From positions 49,340 through 113,339 of the forward strand of contig CABSMJ010000009.1 in the NCBI GenBank assembly GCA_902478785.1: 64,000 nt of DNA. Reading direction: 5' to 3'. Source of the DNA: an uncultured Oscillospiraceae bacterium (GTDB lineage: Bacteria; Bacillota; Clostridia; Oscillospirales; Oscillospiraceae). Position numbers and translations under genes: made by a program. Of this stretch, positions 43,286 through 53,551 are shown piece after piece (within the stretch, counting starts at the first letter, position 1; the number at the start of each line of letters is the position of its first letter). The notes below the pieces were generated by a model. The model saw only the letters and a list, made by a program, of their open reading frames with translations. It ran no database searches and had not been told where the DNA came from.

Positions 43286-44404
43286 ATGGAAAAGGCAAAG
43301 GTTTATTTCGCGGATTTCCGCTGCCCCAGCTGGCGGGAGAATCTGCCTCAGAAGCTGGCGCGGCTGATGATGACCGCCGGCTTTGGTAACATCGATATGG
43401 AGGATAAGTTTGTTGCCATCAAGATGCACTTCGGTGAGCCGGGCAACATGGCCTATCTGCGGCCCAACTGGGCCAAGGTGGTGGTGGACCTGGTGAAGGA
43501 CCAGGGCGGAAAGCCCTTCCTGACGGACTGCAACACGCTGTATGTGGGCGGCCGGAAGAACGCCCTGGATCACCTGGAGTCTGCCTATGTCAATGGCTTC
43601 ACCCCCTACTCCACCGGCTGCCACATCCTCATCGCCGATGGCCTCAAGGGCAACGATGAGGTGGAGGTCCCCGTGGAGGGCGGCGAGTATGTCAAATCCG
43701 CCAAGATCGGCCGAGCCATCATGGACGCGGATGTGTTCATCTCTTTGACCCACTTCAAGGGCCATGAGCAGGCCGGCATGGGCGGTGCCCTGAAGAATAT
43801 CGGCATGGGCTGCGGCTCCCGGGCCGGCAAGATGGAGCAGCACAACTCCGGCAAGCCCTATGTCAAGCAGGAAAACTGCATCGGCTGCCGGGCCTGCGCC
43901 AAGATCTGCGCCCACGATGCACCGCAGTTCGGCCCCGACGGCAAGGCCACCATTGACATCAACAAGTGTGTGGGCTGTGCCCGGTGCCTGGCCATCTGCC
44001 CCAAGGATGCCATTGAAACCATGTTTGATGAAGCCCCGGCCATCCTCAACAAGAAGATCGCTGAGTACACCAAAGCGGTGGTAGACGGCCGCCCCTGCTT
44101 CCATGTGTCTTTGGTACTGGATGTGTCTCCCAACTGCGACTGCCACGCGGAGAACGACGTGCCCATCGCGCCCAATGTGGGTATGTTTGCCTCCTTCGAT
44201 CCGGTGGCTCTGGACCAGGCCTGCGCCGACGCCGTGATGGCTCAGCCCGCCATGCCCGGCTCTGTCCTCTTTGACGAGGGCTATGACTGCAACTGCGCCG
44301 ACCACATGACTGCCGCCCATCCCGACACCGACTGGCGGGCCTGCCTGGAGCACGCGGAGAAGCTGGGCCTGGGCGTCCGGGACTATGAGCTGATCCGCAT
44401 CTGA
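43286..44404 (+). CDS. DUF362 domain protein with two [4Fe-4S] ferredoxin motifs
   Basis: A 372-residue protein. DUF362 blocks include IKMHFGEPGNMAYLRP and LTHFKGHEQAGMGGALKNIGMG. Residues 190-245 carry two ferredoxin clusters: CIGCRACAKICAHDA and CVGCARCLAICPKDA. It is probably a cytoplasmic redox protein in an unknown anaerobic pathway. AAGGAGAG lies 7 nt before the ATG. Its stop overlaps the kinase start (TGATG). Confidence 0.88.
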   Translation: MEKAKVYFADFRCPSWRENLPQKLARLMMTAGFGNIDMEDKFVAIKMHFGEPGNMAYLRPNWAKVVVDLVKDQGGKPFLTDCNTLYVGGRKNALDHLESAYVNGFTPYSTGCHILIADGLKGNDEVEVPVEGGEYVKSAKIGRAIMDADVFISLTHFKGHEQAGMGGALKNIGMGCGSRAGKMEQHNSGKPYVKQENCIGCRACAKICAHDAPQFGPDGKATIDINKCVGCARCLAICPKDAIETMFDEAPAILNKKIAEYTKAVVDGRPCFHVSLVLDVSPNCDCHAENDVPIAPNVGMFASFDPVALDQACADAVMAQPAMPGSVLFDEGYDCNCADHMTAAHPDTDWRACLEHAEKLGLGVRDYELIRI

Positions 44405-44895
44405 TGGTAACGGTATTGTGCGGCCCTGTGGCCGCTGGAAAGACCTTCCTGGCCCAGCGCCTGGGCCGGGAGGGCGCACTGGTGCTCTCCTGCGATGAGA
44501 TGATGCTGACCCTTTTTGACCGCTGCCTGGGCCCGGAGCACCACGACGAGATGGCCCTGCGTTGCCTGCGGTATCTCTTCTCCGTGGCGGTGCAGGAGGC
44601 CCGTCTGGGCCGGGACGTGGTGGTGGACTATGGCATGTGGCTCCGCCAGGAGCGCGACGCGGCCCGTCAGGCTTTTCGCAACGCCGGGGTGCCCTATCGG
44701 ATCCTGCTGGTGGAGGTGGATGAGGCCACCCGCCTGCGCCGCCTGGAGCGGCGAAATGAGGGGCTGCGGCATGCGGACCACCGGGTCTACCTCATCGAAG
44801 GGGAGCTCCTGGAGCGCATGGACGCCAAATGGCAGCCTCTGGGTCCGGAGGAAACCGATGTGGAGCTTTTCCGCAACGACGCCGAGCTGGCTTGA
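44404..44895 (+). CDS. P-loop kinase-like ATP-binding protein
   Basis: A 163-residue cytoplasmic protein with Walker A GPVAAGKT at residues 7-14, an Asp-rich Walker B region (DVVVDYGMW) and an Arg-rich lid (RLRRLERRNEG). It resembles small predicted kinases related to zeta toxin and APS kinase; the substrate is unknown. It shares one base with the DUF362 gene, so the two proteins are made together. Confidence 0.75.
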   Translation: MVTVLCGPVAAGKTFLAQRLGREGALVLSCDEMMLTLFDRCLGPEHHDEMALRCLRYLFSVAVQEARLGRDVVVDYGMWLRQERDAARQAFRNAGVPYRILLVEVDEATRLRRLERRNEGLRHADHRVYLIEGELLERMDAKWQPLGPEETDVELFRNDAELA

Positions 44896-44913
44896 GAGCG
44901 AAAAGAAAAATGA

Positions 44914-44960
44914 AAAAACGCCGCCTGAGTCCCTGCGCAGGGACCCAGGCGGCGTTTTCC
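44914..44960 (+). terminator. Intrinsic terminator
   Basis: AACGCCGCCTG ... CAGGCGGCGTTTT stem enclosing a second stem (GTCCCTGCGCAGGGAC). Confidence 0.9.
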
Positions 44961-44969
44961 TTTGGTCTG

Positions 44970-44999
44970 TTGACAAGGCGGCCGGCGAGGGCGTAACAT
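44970..44999 (+). promoter_or_regulatory. Sigma-A promoter for azlCD
   Basis: TTGACA, 18-nt spacer, TAACAT. Confidence 0.55.
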
Positions 45000-45028
45000 A
45001 AGAGAAACGATGGAAGGGAGGCGTAGGA

Positions 45029-45727
45029 ATGGGAGAAAAGACCCATCCGGTGGGCGCGGCCTTTCGGGCCGCCTTCCCGGTGACGCTGCCGGTGCTGACC
45101 GGCTTTTTGGTGCTGGGCCTTGCCTACGGTGTGCTGATGGCGACCAAGGGCTACGGCCCTTTGTGGGCGGGACTTTTCAGTGCCGTGGCCTTCTGCGGCA
45201 GCATGCAGTTCGTGGCCATCACGCTGCTGACCACCGTCTTTGACCCCTTTCAGGCCTTTTTGCTGAGCCTGATGGTCAATGCCCGACACATCTTCTATGG
45301 ACTGTCCCTTTTGGAAAAGTACAAGGGCCTGGGCTGGAAGCGCTGGTTCTGTATCTACACCCTGTGCGACGAGAACTTCTCCCTGACCTCTACGGTGGAG
45401 CCGCCGGAGGGCGTGGACCGGGGGACCTTTTTCTTTGCCATCTCCCTTCTGGACTGGCTGTACTGGGTCGTCAGCAGTATCTTGGGCGGCGTGCTGGGCA
45501 ATTTCCTGACCTTTAACACCACGGGGCTGGACTTTGCCCTGACGGCCCTCTTTGTGGTGCTGCTGCTGGAGCAGGTGAGCAAGCGGGAAAACCGGCCGGC
45601 CGCCGCCATCGGCATCGGGGCTACGGTGGTGAGCCTGCTGCTCTTTGGGGCGGACAACCTGGTAATTCCGGCCATGGTGCTGATCCTGGTGGTGCTGCTG
45701 GCGGGAAGGAGGAAGCTATGCGCCTGA
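45029..45727 (+). CDS. azlC: Branched-chain amino acid exporter, large subunit AzlC
   Basis: A 232-residue membrane protein with about six helices. LGLAYGVLM, SAVAFCGSMQFVAI, LMVNARHIFYGLSL and LYTLCDENFSL-type segments are AzlC signatures. With AzlD it exports leucine, isoleucine, valine or analogues. GGAGGCGTAGGA precedes the ATG. It overlaps azlD by 10 nt. Confidence 0.92.
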   Translation: MGEKTHPVGAAFRAAFPVTLPVLTGFLVLGLAYGVLMATKGYGPLWAGLFSAVAFCGSMQFVAITLLTTVFDPFQAFLLSLMVNARHIFYGLSLLEKYKGLGWKRWFCIYTLCDENFSLTSTVEPPEGVDRGTFFFAISLLDWLYWVVSSILGGVLGNFLTFNTTGLDFALTALFVVLLLEQVSKRENRPAAAIGIGATVVSLLLFGADNLVIPAMVLILVVLLAGRRKLCA

Positions 45728-46053
45728 CAATGGTTCAAACGCTGGTGATTTTGCTGGCGGTGGCCGCGGGCACCCAGATCACCCGCTGGCTGCCCTTTGT
45801 GCTCTTTCCGGAGAACCGGGAGCCGCCCAAGGTGGTGGCCTATCTGGGACGGGTGCTGCCGCCGGCCATGATGGGCCTGCTGGTGGTTTACTGCCTGCGC
45901 AGCGTGGACCTGCTCTCCGGCAGCCACGGTCTGCCGGAGACCATCGCCGTGGCGGTCATCGCGGTGCTGCATCTGTGGAAGCGCAACGTGCTGCTGTCCA
46001 TTGCCGGCGGCACGGCGGTATACATGCTGCTGGTCCAGGTGGTTTTTGCATGA
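45718..46053 (+). CDS. azlD: Branched-chain amino acid exporter, small subunit AzlD
   Basis: A 111-residue, four-helix protein. TRWLPFVLFPENREPPKVVAYLGRVLPPAMMGLLVVYCL is typical AzlD content in summary; the Arg and Pro residues of RWLPF and LPPAMM are conserved. Ribosome site GGAAGGAGG lies inside azlC, so synthesis is coupled. Confidence 0.9.
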   Translation: MRLTMVQTLVILLAVAAGTQITRWLPFVLFPENREPPKVVAYLGRVLPPAMMGLLVVYCLRSVDLLSGSHGLPETIAVAVIAVLHLWKRNVLLSIAGGTAVYMLLVQVVFA

Positions 46054-46060
46054 TAGAAGG

Positions 46061-46089
46061 AGCCCCCGCTTTTTAGCGGGGGCTTTTTT
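46061..46089 (+). terminator. Intrinsic terminator
   Basis: AGCCCCCGCT / AGCGGGGGCT stem with TTTT loop and a run of T, just ahead of the convergent spmB end. Confidence 0.9.
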
Positions 46090-46091
46090 GC

Positions 46092-46616
46092 CTAGGCGCC
46101 GAAGAACAGGCGCACTGTCAGCGCGGCAGCGGCAAAGCCCGTCAGGTCTGCCGCCAGAGCGGCGGGGATGGCATAGCGGGTCTTGATGATCCCGGCGGAG
46201 CCGAAGTAGACAGCGATGGTGTAAAAGGTGGTCTCCGTGCTGCCCAGCATCACAGCGGCCACCCGGCCAATGTAGGAGTCAGGGCCGTACTGCTGCATCA
46301 GCTCCGTGCCCACGGCCAGAGCGCCGCTGCCGCTGACAGGGCGGATGAGCAAAAGCGGTGCCGTCTCCGGTGGAATGCCCAACAGCTCCAGCACCGGGGC
46401 GAAGGCCTGGCCAAAGAGCTCCATGGCCCCGGAAGCCCGGAACATATAGACCGCTGTCAAAAGCCCCACCAGGGCGGGGATGATCCGCAGCATCACCGTC
46501 AGTCCCGTCTCCGCTCCATGGGTCAGGGCGGAGTAGACGTCCACCTTCCGCCCCATGGCGAAGAGGGCCGTTCCCGCCAGCATGACCGGGACCAAAAGGG
46601 AGGAGAGAGCCTCCAT
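46092..46616 (-). CDS. spmB: Spore maturation protein B
   Basis: A 174-residue membrane protein of the SpmB/nucleoside-recognition (Gate) type. IPALVGLLTAVYMFRASGAMELF, IRPVSGSGAL and GSTETTFYTIAVYFG are family hallmarks. In Bacillus, SpmA and SpmB help dehydrate the spore core. The start codon shares one base with the spmA stop (TGATG). Confidence 0.92.
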   Translation of the reverse strand: MEALSSLLVPVMLAGTALFAMGRKVDVYSALTHGAETGLTVMLRIIPALVGLLTAVYMFRASGAMELFGQAFAPVLELLGIPPETAPLLLIRPVSGSGALAVGTELMQQYGPDSYIGRVAAVMLGSTETTFYTIAVYFGSAGIIKTRYAIPAALAADLTGFAAAALTVRLFFGA

Positions 46617-47194
46617 CAGCGCCTCCAGACCCGGCTGAGGACCTTGGCAGTCAGAAGGCCCACGGTTACCGACAGTATCGAGGACAGCCACACCGCCGGA
46701 AGGATGTCAAAGGGGGCGGCGGAGCCGCAGGCCGCCCGGACGCCGGCCACGGTGGCGGGGATCAGCTGGATGGAGGCGGTGTTGAGTACCACCAGCAGGC
46801 ACAGCTCATCGCTGGCCACGCCGTCGGTGCCTTTGGCCATTCGGCAGGCGGCCTGGATGCCCAAGGGCGTGGCGGCGCTGCCCAGACCCAGCAGATTGGC
46901 CGACACATTGGCGGAGACCGCGGCCAGAGTCTCCGTGTCCCGGCTGGCCTGAGGCAAAAGCCGCCGGAGCAGGGGACGGAAGGCCCGGGCCAGGGCACCG
47001 GAGAGTCCGCACTGGTTCATCAGCTCCATGACTCCGCTCCAAAGACACATCACCCCTGCCATGGAAAGACACAGTTCGATGGCAGCCGAGGCCCCCTCCA
47101 GGGCTGCGCTGCCCAGGGCGTCCAGCTCTCCTGTGACTGCGCCGCAGACCAGAGAGAGCACTACCATCCCCGTCCATACCACCGTCATCGCCAT
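46616..47194 (-). CDS. spmA: Spore maturation protein A
   Basis: A 192-residue SpmA-like membrane protein: MAGVMCLWSGVMELMNQCGL, SANLLGLGSAATPLGIQA and LLVVLNTASIQLIPATV. The helix-breaking GLGSAATP segment lies between membrane helices. It is the upstream partner of spmB. AAAGGAGG is 9 nt before the ATG. Its presence suggests a spore former, or a recent descendant of one. Confidence 0.92.
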   Translation of the reverse strand: MAMTVVWTGMVVLSLVCGAVTGELDALGSAALEGASAAIELCLSMAGVMCLWSGVMELMNQCGLSGALARAFRPLLRRLLPQASRDTETLAAVSANVSANLLGLGSAATPLGIQAACRMAKGTDGVASDELCLLVVLNTASIQLIPATVAGVRAACGSAAPFDILPAVWLSSILSVTVGLLTAKVLSRVWRR

Positions 47195-47376
47195 AGCGCC
47201 GACCTCCTTTTTTGCCGCCTTTCCGGCAGGCGACATGCCCAGGGTCCCTGAGGGGCGGACAGCCCAGTACAGGTCCTTTTATATATAGGACGCAAGTAGG
47301 AAAAATATGCCTCTGGCGGGATTCGACAAGAAAACAGCCGGTTTGTGAACGAATTGGAAATTCTGGGAAGGTTCGG

Positions 47377-47406
47377 TTGACAGAATGCGACGTTTTGTGC
47401 TATTGT
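47377..47406 (+). promoter_or_regulatory. Sigma-A promoter of the AbrB-like regulator
   Basis: TTGACA, 18-nt spacer, TATTGT. The rest of the 283-nt gap 47195-47477 shows no clear feature. Confidence 0.6.
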
Positions 47407-47477
47407 GCTCATTACAGAGTGATTTGTTTGTGGAAAATAGATAGGAATGGTCGTACGTTGACGAGAAAGGTGATCAT

Positions 47478-47720
47478 ATGAAGTCGACAGGTATCGTGAG
47501 GAAAGTGGATGAATTAGGACGTATCGTGCTGCCCATCGAGATGCGGCGCACACTGGATATTGCGGAAAAGGACGCCCTGGAAATCTATGTAGAGGGTTCC
47601 TCCGTGATTCTCAAGAAGTATCGACCCAGCTGCATCTTCTGCGATAGCACAAAGGATATCACCACCTTTAAGGGAAAGAACATCTGCCCCAAGTGCCTCA
47701 AGGAAATCAAGGGTTTATAA
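47478..47720 (+). CDS. AbrB-family transition-state regulator with C-terminal zinc motif
   Basis: An 80-residue regulator. Residues 1-48 match Bacillus AbrB almost block for block (MKSTGIVRKVDELGRIVLP, EKDALEIYV, ILKKY) and form the swapped-hairpin DNA-binding dimer. The C-terminus differs: CIFCDST ... ICPKCLKE gives a four-cysteine zinc site in place of the AbrB oligomerisation tail. GAAAGGTGATC precedes the ATG. Targets are unknown; family members repress stationary-phase and sporulation genes. Confidence 0.92.
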   Translation: MKSTGIVRKVDELGRIVLPIEMRRTLDIAEKDALEIYVEGSSVILKKYRPSCIFCDSTKDITTFKGKNICPKCLKEIKGL

Positions 47721-47730
47721 GAAAAGCGGA

Positions 47731-47765
47731 AAAAAGGACCGGGCCAATTTGGCCCGGTCCTTTTT
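47731..47765. terminator. Bidirectional terminator
   Basis: Perfect stem AAAAAGGACCGGGCC / GGCCCGGTCCTTTTT between the AbrB-like gene and convergent rsmI. Confidence 0.9.
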
Positions 47766-47771
47766 GTCCTT

Positions 47772-48602
47772 TCATCGCTTCATGGCAGCGGCATAGAGCT
47801 CGTTGCGGCTCAGGCCCGTGGCCTGGGCCACCTGACGGACGGCGTCCTTGGTGCCCGTGCCCTCCTCCCGGAGCCGCAGCACCTCCTCCACCGCCTCCTC
47901 CAGGGAGATCGCCGGTGCCTCCTCCGGCTCTGCGCCGGCCACCACCAGCACATATTCGCCCTTGGGGGCGTTTTCGGCGTAGTAAGCCACCGCCTCCTCC
48001 AACGTGGTGCGCATGGTCTCCTCGTGGAGCTTGGTCAGCTCCCGGCACAGGGCGATCTGCCGCTGGGGGCCGAAGGTATCCTTCAGGTCCTGCAAGGTGG
48101 CGCGCAGCTTGTGGGGCGCCTCGTGGAAGAGCATGGTCCGCTGCTCGCCCCGCAGGCTCTCCAGGTGGGCCCGGCGCTCCTTCTTGTTGACGCTCAAAAA
48201 ACCCTCGAAGGTGAACCGCCGGGTGGGCAGACCGCTGACCGCCAGGGCGTTCACCGCCGCGCAGCAGCCGGGGATGCTCAGCACCTCCACCCCCGCCTGG
48301 GCGCACAGCCGCACCAGACCCTCTCCGGGGTCGCTGACGGCGGGGGTGCCGGCGTCGGTGACCAGGGCGCAGCTCTCGCCTCCCAGCAGGCGGTTCAAAA
48401 TGGCCTGCCCAGCGGAGGCCTGGTTGTGCTCATGGTAGCTGACCATGGGCTTTTTGATCTCGAAATGGTTCAGCAGCTTCACCGAAACCCGGGTGTCCTC
48501 AGCGGCGATGAAGTCAACCGCCTCCAAAGTCTCTATCGCCCGGGGAGAAAAGTCGCCCAGATTCCCGATGGGAGTGGCGACCAGATACAGCGTACCGCTC
48601 AT
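47772..48602 (-). CDS. rsmI: 16S rRNA (cytidine-1402 2'-O)-methyltransferase RsmI
   Basis: A 276-residue SAM-dependent methyltransferase. LYLVATPIGNLGDFSPRA, AAEDTRVSVKLLNHF, YHEHNQ and VTDAGTPAVSDPGE are RsmI blocks of the tetrapyrrole methylase fold. It adds the 2'-O-methyl group to C1402 in the ribosomal P site. GGAGG lies 7 nt before ATG, and its start overlaps the stop of the upstream gene (ATGA), so they form an operon. Confidence 0.94.
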   Translation of the reverse strand: MSGTLYLVATPIGNLGDFSPRAIETLEAVDFIAAEDTRVSVKLLNHFEIKKPMVSYHEHNQASAGQAILNRLLGGESCALVTDAGTPAVSDPGEGLVRLCAQAGVEVLSIPGCCAAVNALAVSGLPTRRFTFEGFLSVNKKERRAHLESLRGEQRTMLFHEAPHKLRATLQDLKDTFGPQRQIALCRELTKLHEETMRTTLEEAVAYYAENAPKGEYVLVVAGAEPEEAPAISLEEAVEEVLRLREEGTGTKDAVRQVAQATGLSRNELYAAAMKR

Positions 48603-49333
48603 GGCTTGTCCTCCGTATGTCTGAAATAGGCGGCGTCGTAGTCCGCCGTGGGCCGTCCATCGGCTCCGGTGAGTATCAGCGGCGCCTCCAGCCGCAGCCC
48701 CGGCCTGCCGCCCCGGCGGGCCTCCGCCAGCACCAGGGAGGGGACCCGGCCTGCTCTGGCCTCCACCAGCCGCAGCCGCTTGGGCTCCAGACCCTGCTGA
48801 CGCAGGGTGCACAGCAGGTCCGTCAGCCGGTCGGGCCGGAAGCATAGCGCAAACCGCCCGCCCCAGCGCAGTAGCCGCGCCGCCGCGGCACACACCTGTT
48901 CCAGCGTGGCCGTCTCCTCACTGCGGGCGCTGCGCCGGGCGTCGCCAGAGGCCGGCGCACCGCTGCCCACAGGGAAGTAGGGCGGATTGGCCACGCACAG
49001 GTCAAAGCTGCCGGCAGGGGGCAGCTGGCTGGCATCCCGCAGGTCGGCCCGGAGGCAGACAAGGCGGTCCTCCAGACCATTGGCTGCCGCCGTCTTTTCC
49101 GCCAGGGCCGCCGCCTCCGGCTGCAGCTCCACGCCAGTGATGTGGAGAGATGCCTCTCGGGCCAGCAGCAGCAGACCCAGCAGCCCACAGCCGCACCCCA
49201 GGTCACACACCCGCTCTCCCGGACGCAGGGACGGGAAGGCTCCCAGCAAAAAGGTGTCCGTCCCCGGGGGAAAGTGGCTGTCGTCGTAGTAAAAGCGGGG
49301 GCCGCCGGGAAAGAGCTGATCCTGATGTTCCAT
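48599..49333 (-). CDS. TrmN6-like tRNA1(Val) (adenine-37-N6)-methyltransferase family protein
   Basis: A 244-residue class I SAM methyltransferase. GFDxxLLGAF-like opening is followed by CDLGCGCGLLGLLLL (SAM motif I), GVELQPEAAALA, and DLCVANPPYF (NPPY catalytic motif of N6-adenine enzymes). It overlaps rsmI; the pair is commonly adjacent in Bacillota. Start at the ATG behind AAGGGGGAC; a longer upstream reading lacks support. Confidence 0.85.
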   Translation of the reverse strand: MEHQDQLFPGGPRFYYDDSHFPPGTDTFLLGAFPSLRPGERVCDLGCGCGLLGLLLLAREASLHITGVELQPEAAALAEKTAAANGLEDRLVCLRADLRDASQLPPAGSFDLCVANPPYFPVGSGAPASGDARRSARSEETATLEQVCAAAARLLRWGGRFALCFRPDRLTDLLCTLRQQGLEPKRLRLVEARAGRVPSLVLAEARRGGRPGLRLEAPLILTGADGRPTADYDAAYFRHTEDKP

Positions 49334-49425
49334 GGCATGTCCCCCTTCTCCCTCCAAATGGAGGGTTTTCTCCATCATAGTATAAAATCGTGCCCGGCGC
49401 AAGGGAGGGCCCACCGCCCGGGGAC

Positions 49426-49466
49426 AAAAAACAACACCACAGGCAGAATTTCTGTCTGTGGTGTTG
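49426..49466 (-). terminator. Intrinsic terminator of the ferredoxin gene
   Basis: Minus strand: CAACACCACAGACAGA stem paired with TCTGCCTGTGGTGTTG (one wobble), then TTTTTTG. Confidence 0.85.
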
Positions 49467-49487
49467 CTCTTATGGACCTTGGCTGAA

Positions 49488-49661
49488 TTATTCAGCGGGA
49501 ACGATAGCGCCGTTGGGGCAGGTATCGCTGCAAGAACCGCAGTCCAGGCAAGCGCCGGCATCGATCACATAGGAATCGTCGCCCTGGCTGATAGCACCGG
49601 CGGGGCAGGCATCAGCGCAAGCGCCGCAGCTGACGCAAGCGGAAGTAATCTTGTAGGCCAT
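49488..49661 (-). CDS. 2[4Fe-4S] ferredoxin
   Basis: A 57-residue clostridial-type ferredoxin with two eight-cysteine sets: CVSCGACADACP and CLDCGSCSDTCP. It carries electrons for anaerobic redox enzymes in the cytoplasm. GGAGG lies 9 nt before ATG. Monocistronic with promoter and terminator. Confidence 0.95.
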   Translation of the reverse strand: MAYKITSACVSCGACADACPAGAISQGDDSYVIDAGACLDCGSCSDTCPNGAIVPAE

Positions 49662-49693
49662 TGGTACGCACCTCCATAAAAATTGTATTTTTA

Positions 49694-49721
49694 ATTGTAA
49701 CATGAAAATCGGAAATTGCAA
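49694..49721 (-). promoter_or_regulatory. Sigma-A promoter of the ferredoxin gene
   Basis: TTGCAA, 16-nt spacer, TACAAT on the minus strand. Confidence 0.6.
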
Positions 49722-49810
49722 GGGGCTTTCGAGAATTTGTCAGAAAAAACACAAATTCGTCCTCTGACGGCGGGGCCAAAATTTCCCTTGTTCACAAATC
49801 GTTTACATAA

Positions 49811-49828
49811 AGGTCAAAGAAAGTCAAA
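49811..49828 (+). promoter_or_regulatory. CtsR operator 1
   Basis: AGGTCAAAGAAAGTCAAA: direct heptads with the known CtsR consensus (A/G)GTCAAANAN(A/G)GTCAAA, just upstream of the -35. Confidence 0.9.
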
Positions 49829-49837
49829 CTTTACCCC

Positions 49838-49865
49838 TTGACATTTGCCTGAGGTGTGGTATACT
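49838..49865 (+). promoter_or_regulatory. Sigma-A promoter of ctsR-mcsA-clpC
   Basis: TTGACA, 16-nt spacer, TATACT, bracketed by CtsR boxes. Confidence 0.85.
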
Positions 49866-49879
49866 AACAATCGAACAGA

Positions 49880-49903
49880 AGGTCAAAGAAAGTCAAGGTC
49901 AAA
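49880..49903 (+). promoter_or_regulatory. CtsR operator 2 (three heptads)
   Basis: GGTCAAAGAAAGTCAAGGTCAAA: two spaced heptads plus a third directly following, in the transcribed leader. It doubles the CtsR site and may hold the repressor more tightly. Confidence 0.85.
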
Positions 49904-49936
49904 TTTGAACGTCAGACCGAAAGAAAGGTGAAATTC

Positions 49937-50386
49937 ATGGGAATGTCTGATTTGATAGCCGAGTTCATTCAGGAAGGGCTGAAGGAGAGCGACGGCGTGT
50001 TAGAGCTCCAGCGCAGCGATTTGGCCCAGCGGTTCAACTGCGTTCCCAGTCAGATCAACTACGTCATGTCCACCCGCTTTTCTCCTGAGCACGGCTACAT
50101 TGTGGAGAGCCGGCGGGGCGGCAATGGATATATCCGCATCACCCGAGTTCGGGTGGAGCGGCCCACGCTGCTGATGCAGGTCATCAACTCCGTGGGAGAT
50201 CGGTTGGATCTGCCCAGCGCACGAGCCATCCTCAGCAATCTGGTGTCCTCCGGGGCACTGGAGAAGCCGGTGGGGCAGGCGCTGCTGGCGGCCATTGGAG
50301 ACAATGCCCTGCGGCCGGTGGCCCGGGAGGACCGGGACCGTCTGCGAGCATCCATCTTCAAGCAGGTACTGATCCAGCAGGTCTAG
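49937..50386 (+). CDS. ctsR: Heat-shock repressor CtsR
   Basis: A 149-residue winged-helix repressor: MSDLIAEFIQEGLKESDGVLELQRSDLAQRF, NCVPSQINYVMSTRFSPEHGYIVESRRGGNGYIRI. The glycine-rich GGNGYIRI wing is the thermosensing loop in Bacillus CtsR. It binds the two CtsR boxes upstream of its own gene. The start is the ATG 8 nt after AAAGG; GTG 9 nt earlier is less likely. mcsA follows after 85 nt. Confidence 0.95.
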   Translation: MGMSDLIAEFIQEGLKESDGVLELQRSDLAQRFNCVPSQINYVMSTRFSPEHGYIVESRRGGNGYIRITRVRVERPTLLMQVINSVGDRLDLPSARAILSNLVSSGALEKPVGQALLAAIGDNALRPVAREDRDRLRASIFKQVLIQQV

Positions 50387-50471
50387 CAGCCCCCTGTCCG
50401 GGGTGCCTCGCCTGAGGGCGAAGGCAAAGTAAAACAGTGATAAATATCTTTCGAATATGGAGGAATTGATT

Positions 50472-50966
50472 ATGAAATGCGAAAATTGCGGCAAGAATGA
50501 AGTGTCCTTTGTTTATAGAAGCAACATCAACGGCAAAGTGGAAGAGAAGCATCTGTGCCAGGAGTGCGCCCAGAAGTTGGGTTACACCCAGAAGATCCAG
50601 GACAGCTACACTGGTTTCCAGAATCTGTTCCGCAGCAGCTTTTCGAACATCTTCGCTCCCATGCATGCGCTGGCCGGCAGAAACGGTGCCTCCTTCTTTG
50701 GAGACAACTTCTTCGGCGGCAGTCTCCTGGGAGACAACCTCTTTGATGACTTCTTCGCCATGCCCGCGCTGGGCTGCGGCACCGCTGAGGCGGCCGCACC
50801 GGCACAGCAGGAGAACCTGGTCTCCGATGAGGAGCAGAAGAAGATCAGCCATGAGCGGGAGCTCAATGCCCTGCGGGCTGAGATGAAGCAGGCGGTGGAG
50901 AGCGAGAACTTCGAGCGCGCCGCCCAGCTGCGCGACCAGATCCACGCAAAAGAAAAGGAAAACTGA
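50472..50966 (+). CDS. mcsA: McsA-like protein (zinc-binding, UVR domain)
   Basis: A 164-residue protein with two CxxC zinc knuckles at the N-terminus (CENCGKNE and CQECA), a Phe/Gly-rich middle, and a C-terminal UVR motif (VESENFERAAQLRDQI). In Bacillus McsA activates the arginine kinase McsB and modulates CtsR. GGAGGAATTGATT precedes the ATG. No mcsB follows. Confidence 0.88.
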   Translation: MKCENCGKNEVSFVYRSNINGKVEEKHLCQECAQKLGYTQKIQDSYTGFQNLFRSSFSNIFAPMHALAGRNGASFFGDNFFGGSLLGDNLFDDFFAMPALGCGTAEAAAPAQQENLVSDEEQKKISHERELNALRAEMKQAVESENFERAAQLRDQIHAKEKEN

Positions 50967-51019
50967 GCCGGAGGGGGACTTTCCCCCTTCCGGAATCCCC
51001 AAAATGAGGAGTGAACGAT

Positions 51020-53467
<2,448 letters not shown>

Positions 53468-53498
53468 AAAGTGGTTCCTTTGCACTTGTGCAAGGTAA

Positions 53499-53536
53499 AA
53501 AAGGCCTCCCGCGCTTTCTGGCGCGGGAGGCCTTTT
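53499..53536 (+). terminator. Intrinsic terminator of the clpC operon
   Basis: AAAAGGCCTCCCGCGC stem paired with GCGCGGGAGGCCTTTT around a short loop. Confidence 0.9.
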
Positions 53537-53551
53537 GCTGTCTAAAGCCGC

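Noticed and set aside
41388..43298. Minus-strand frame opposite argS
   Set aside because: ArgS is a full class I synthetase; the opposite frame has no recognisable domain.
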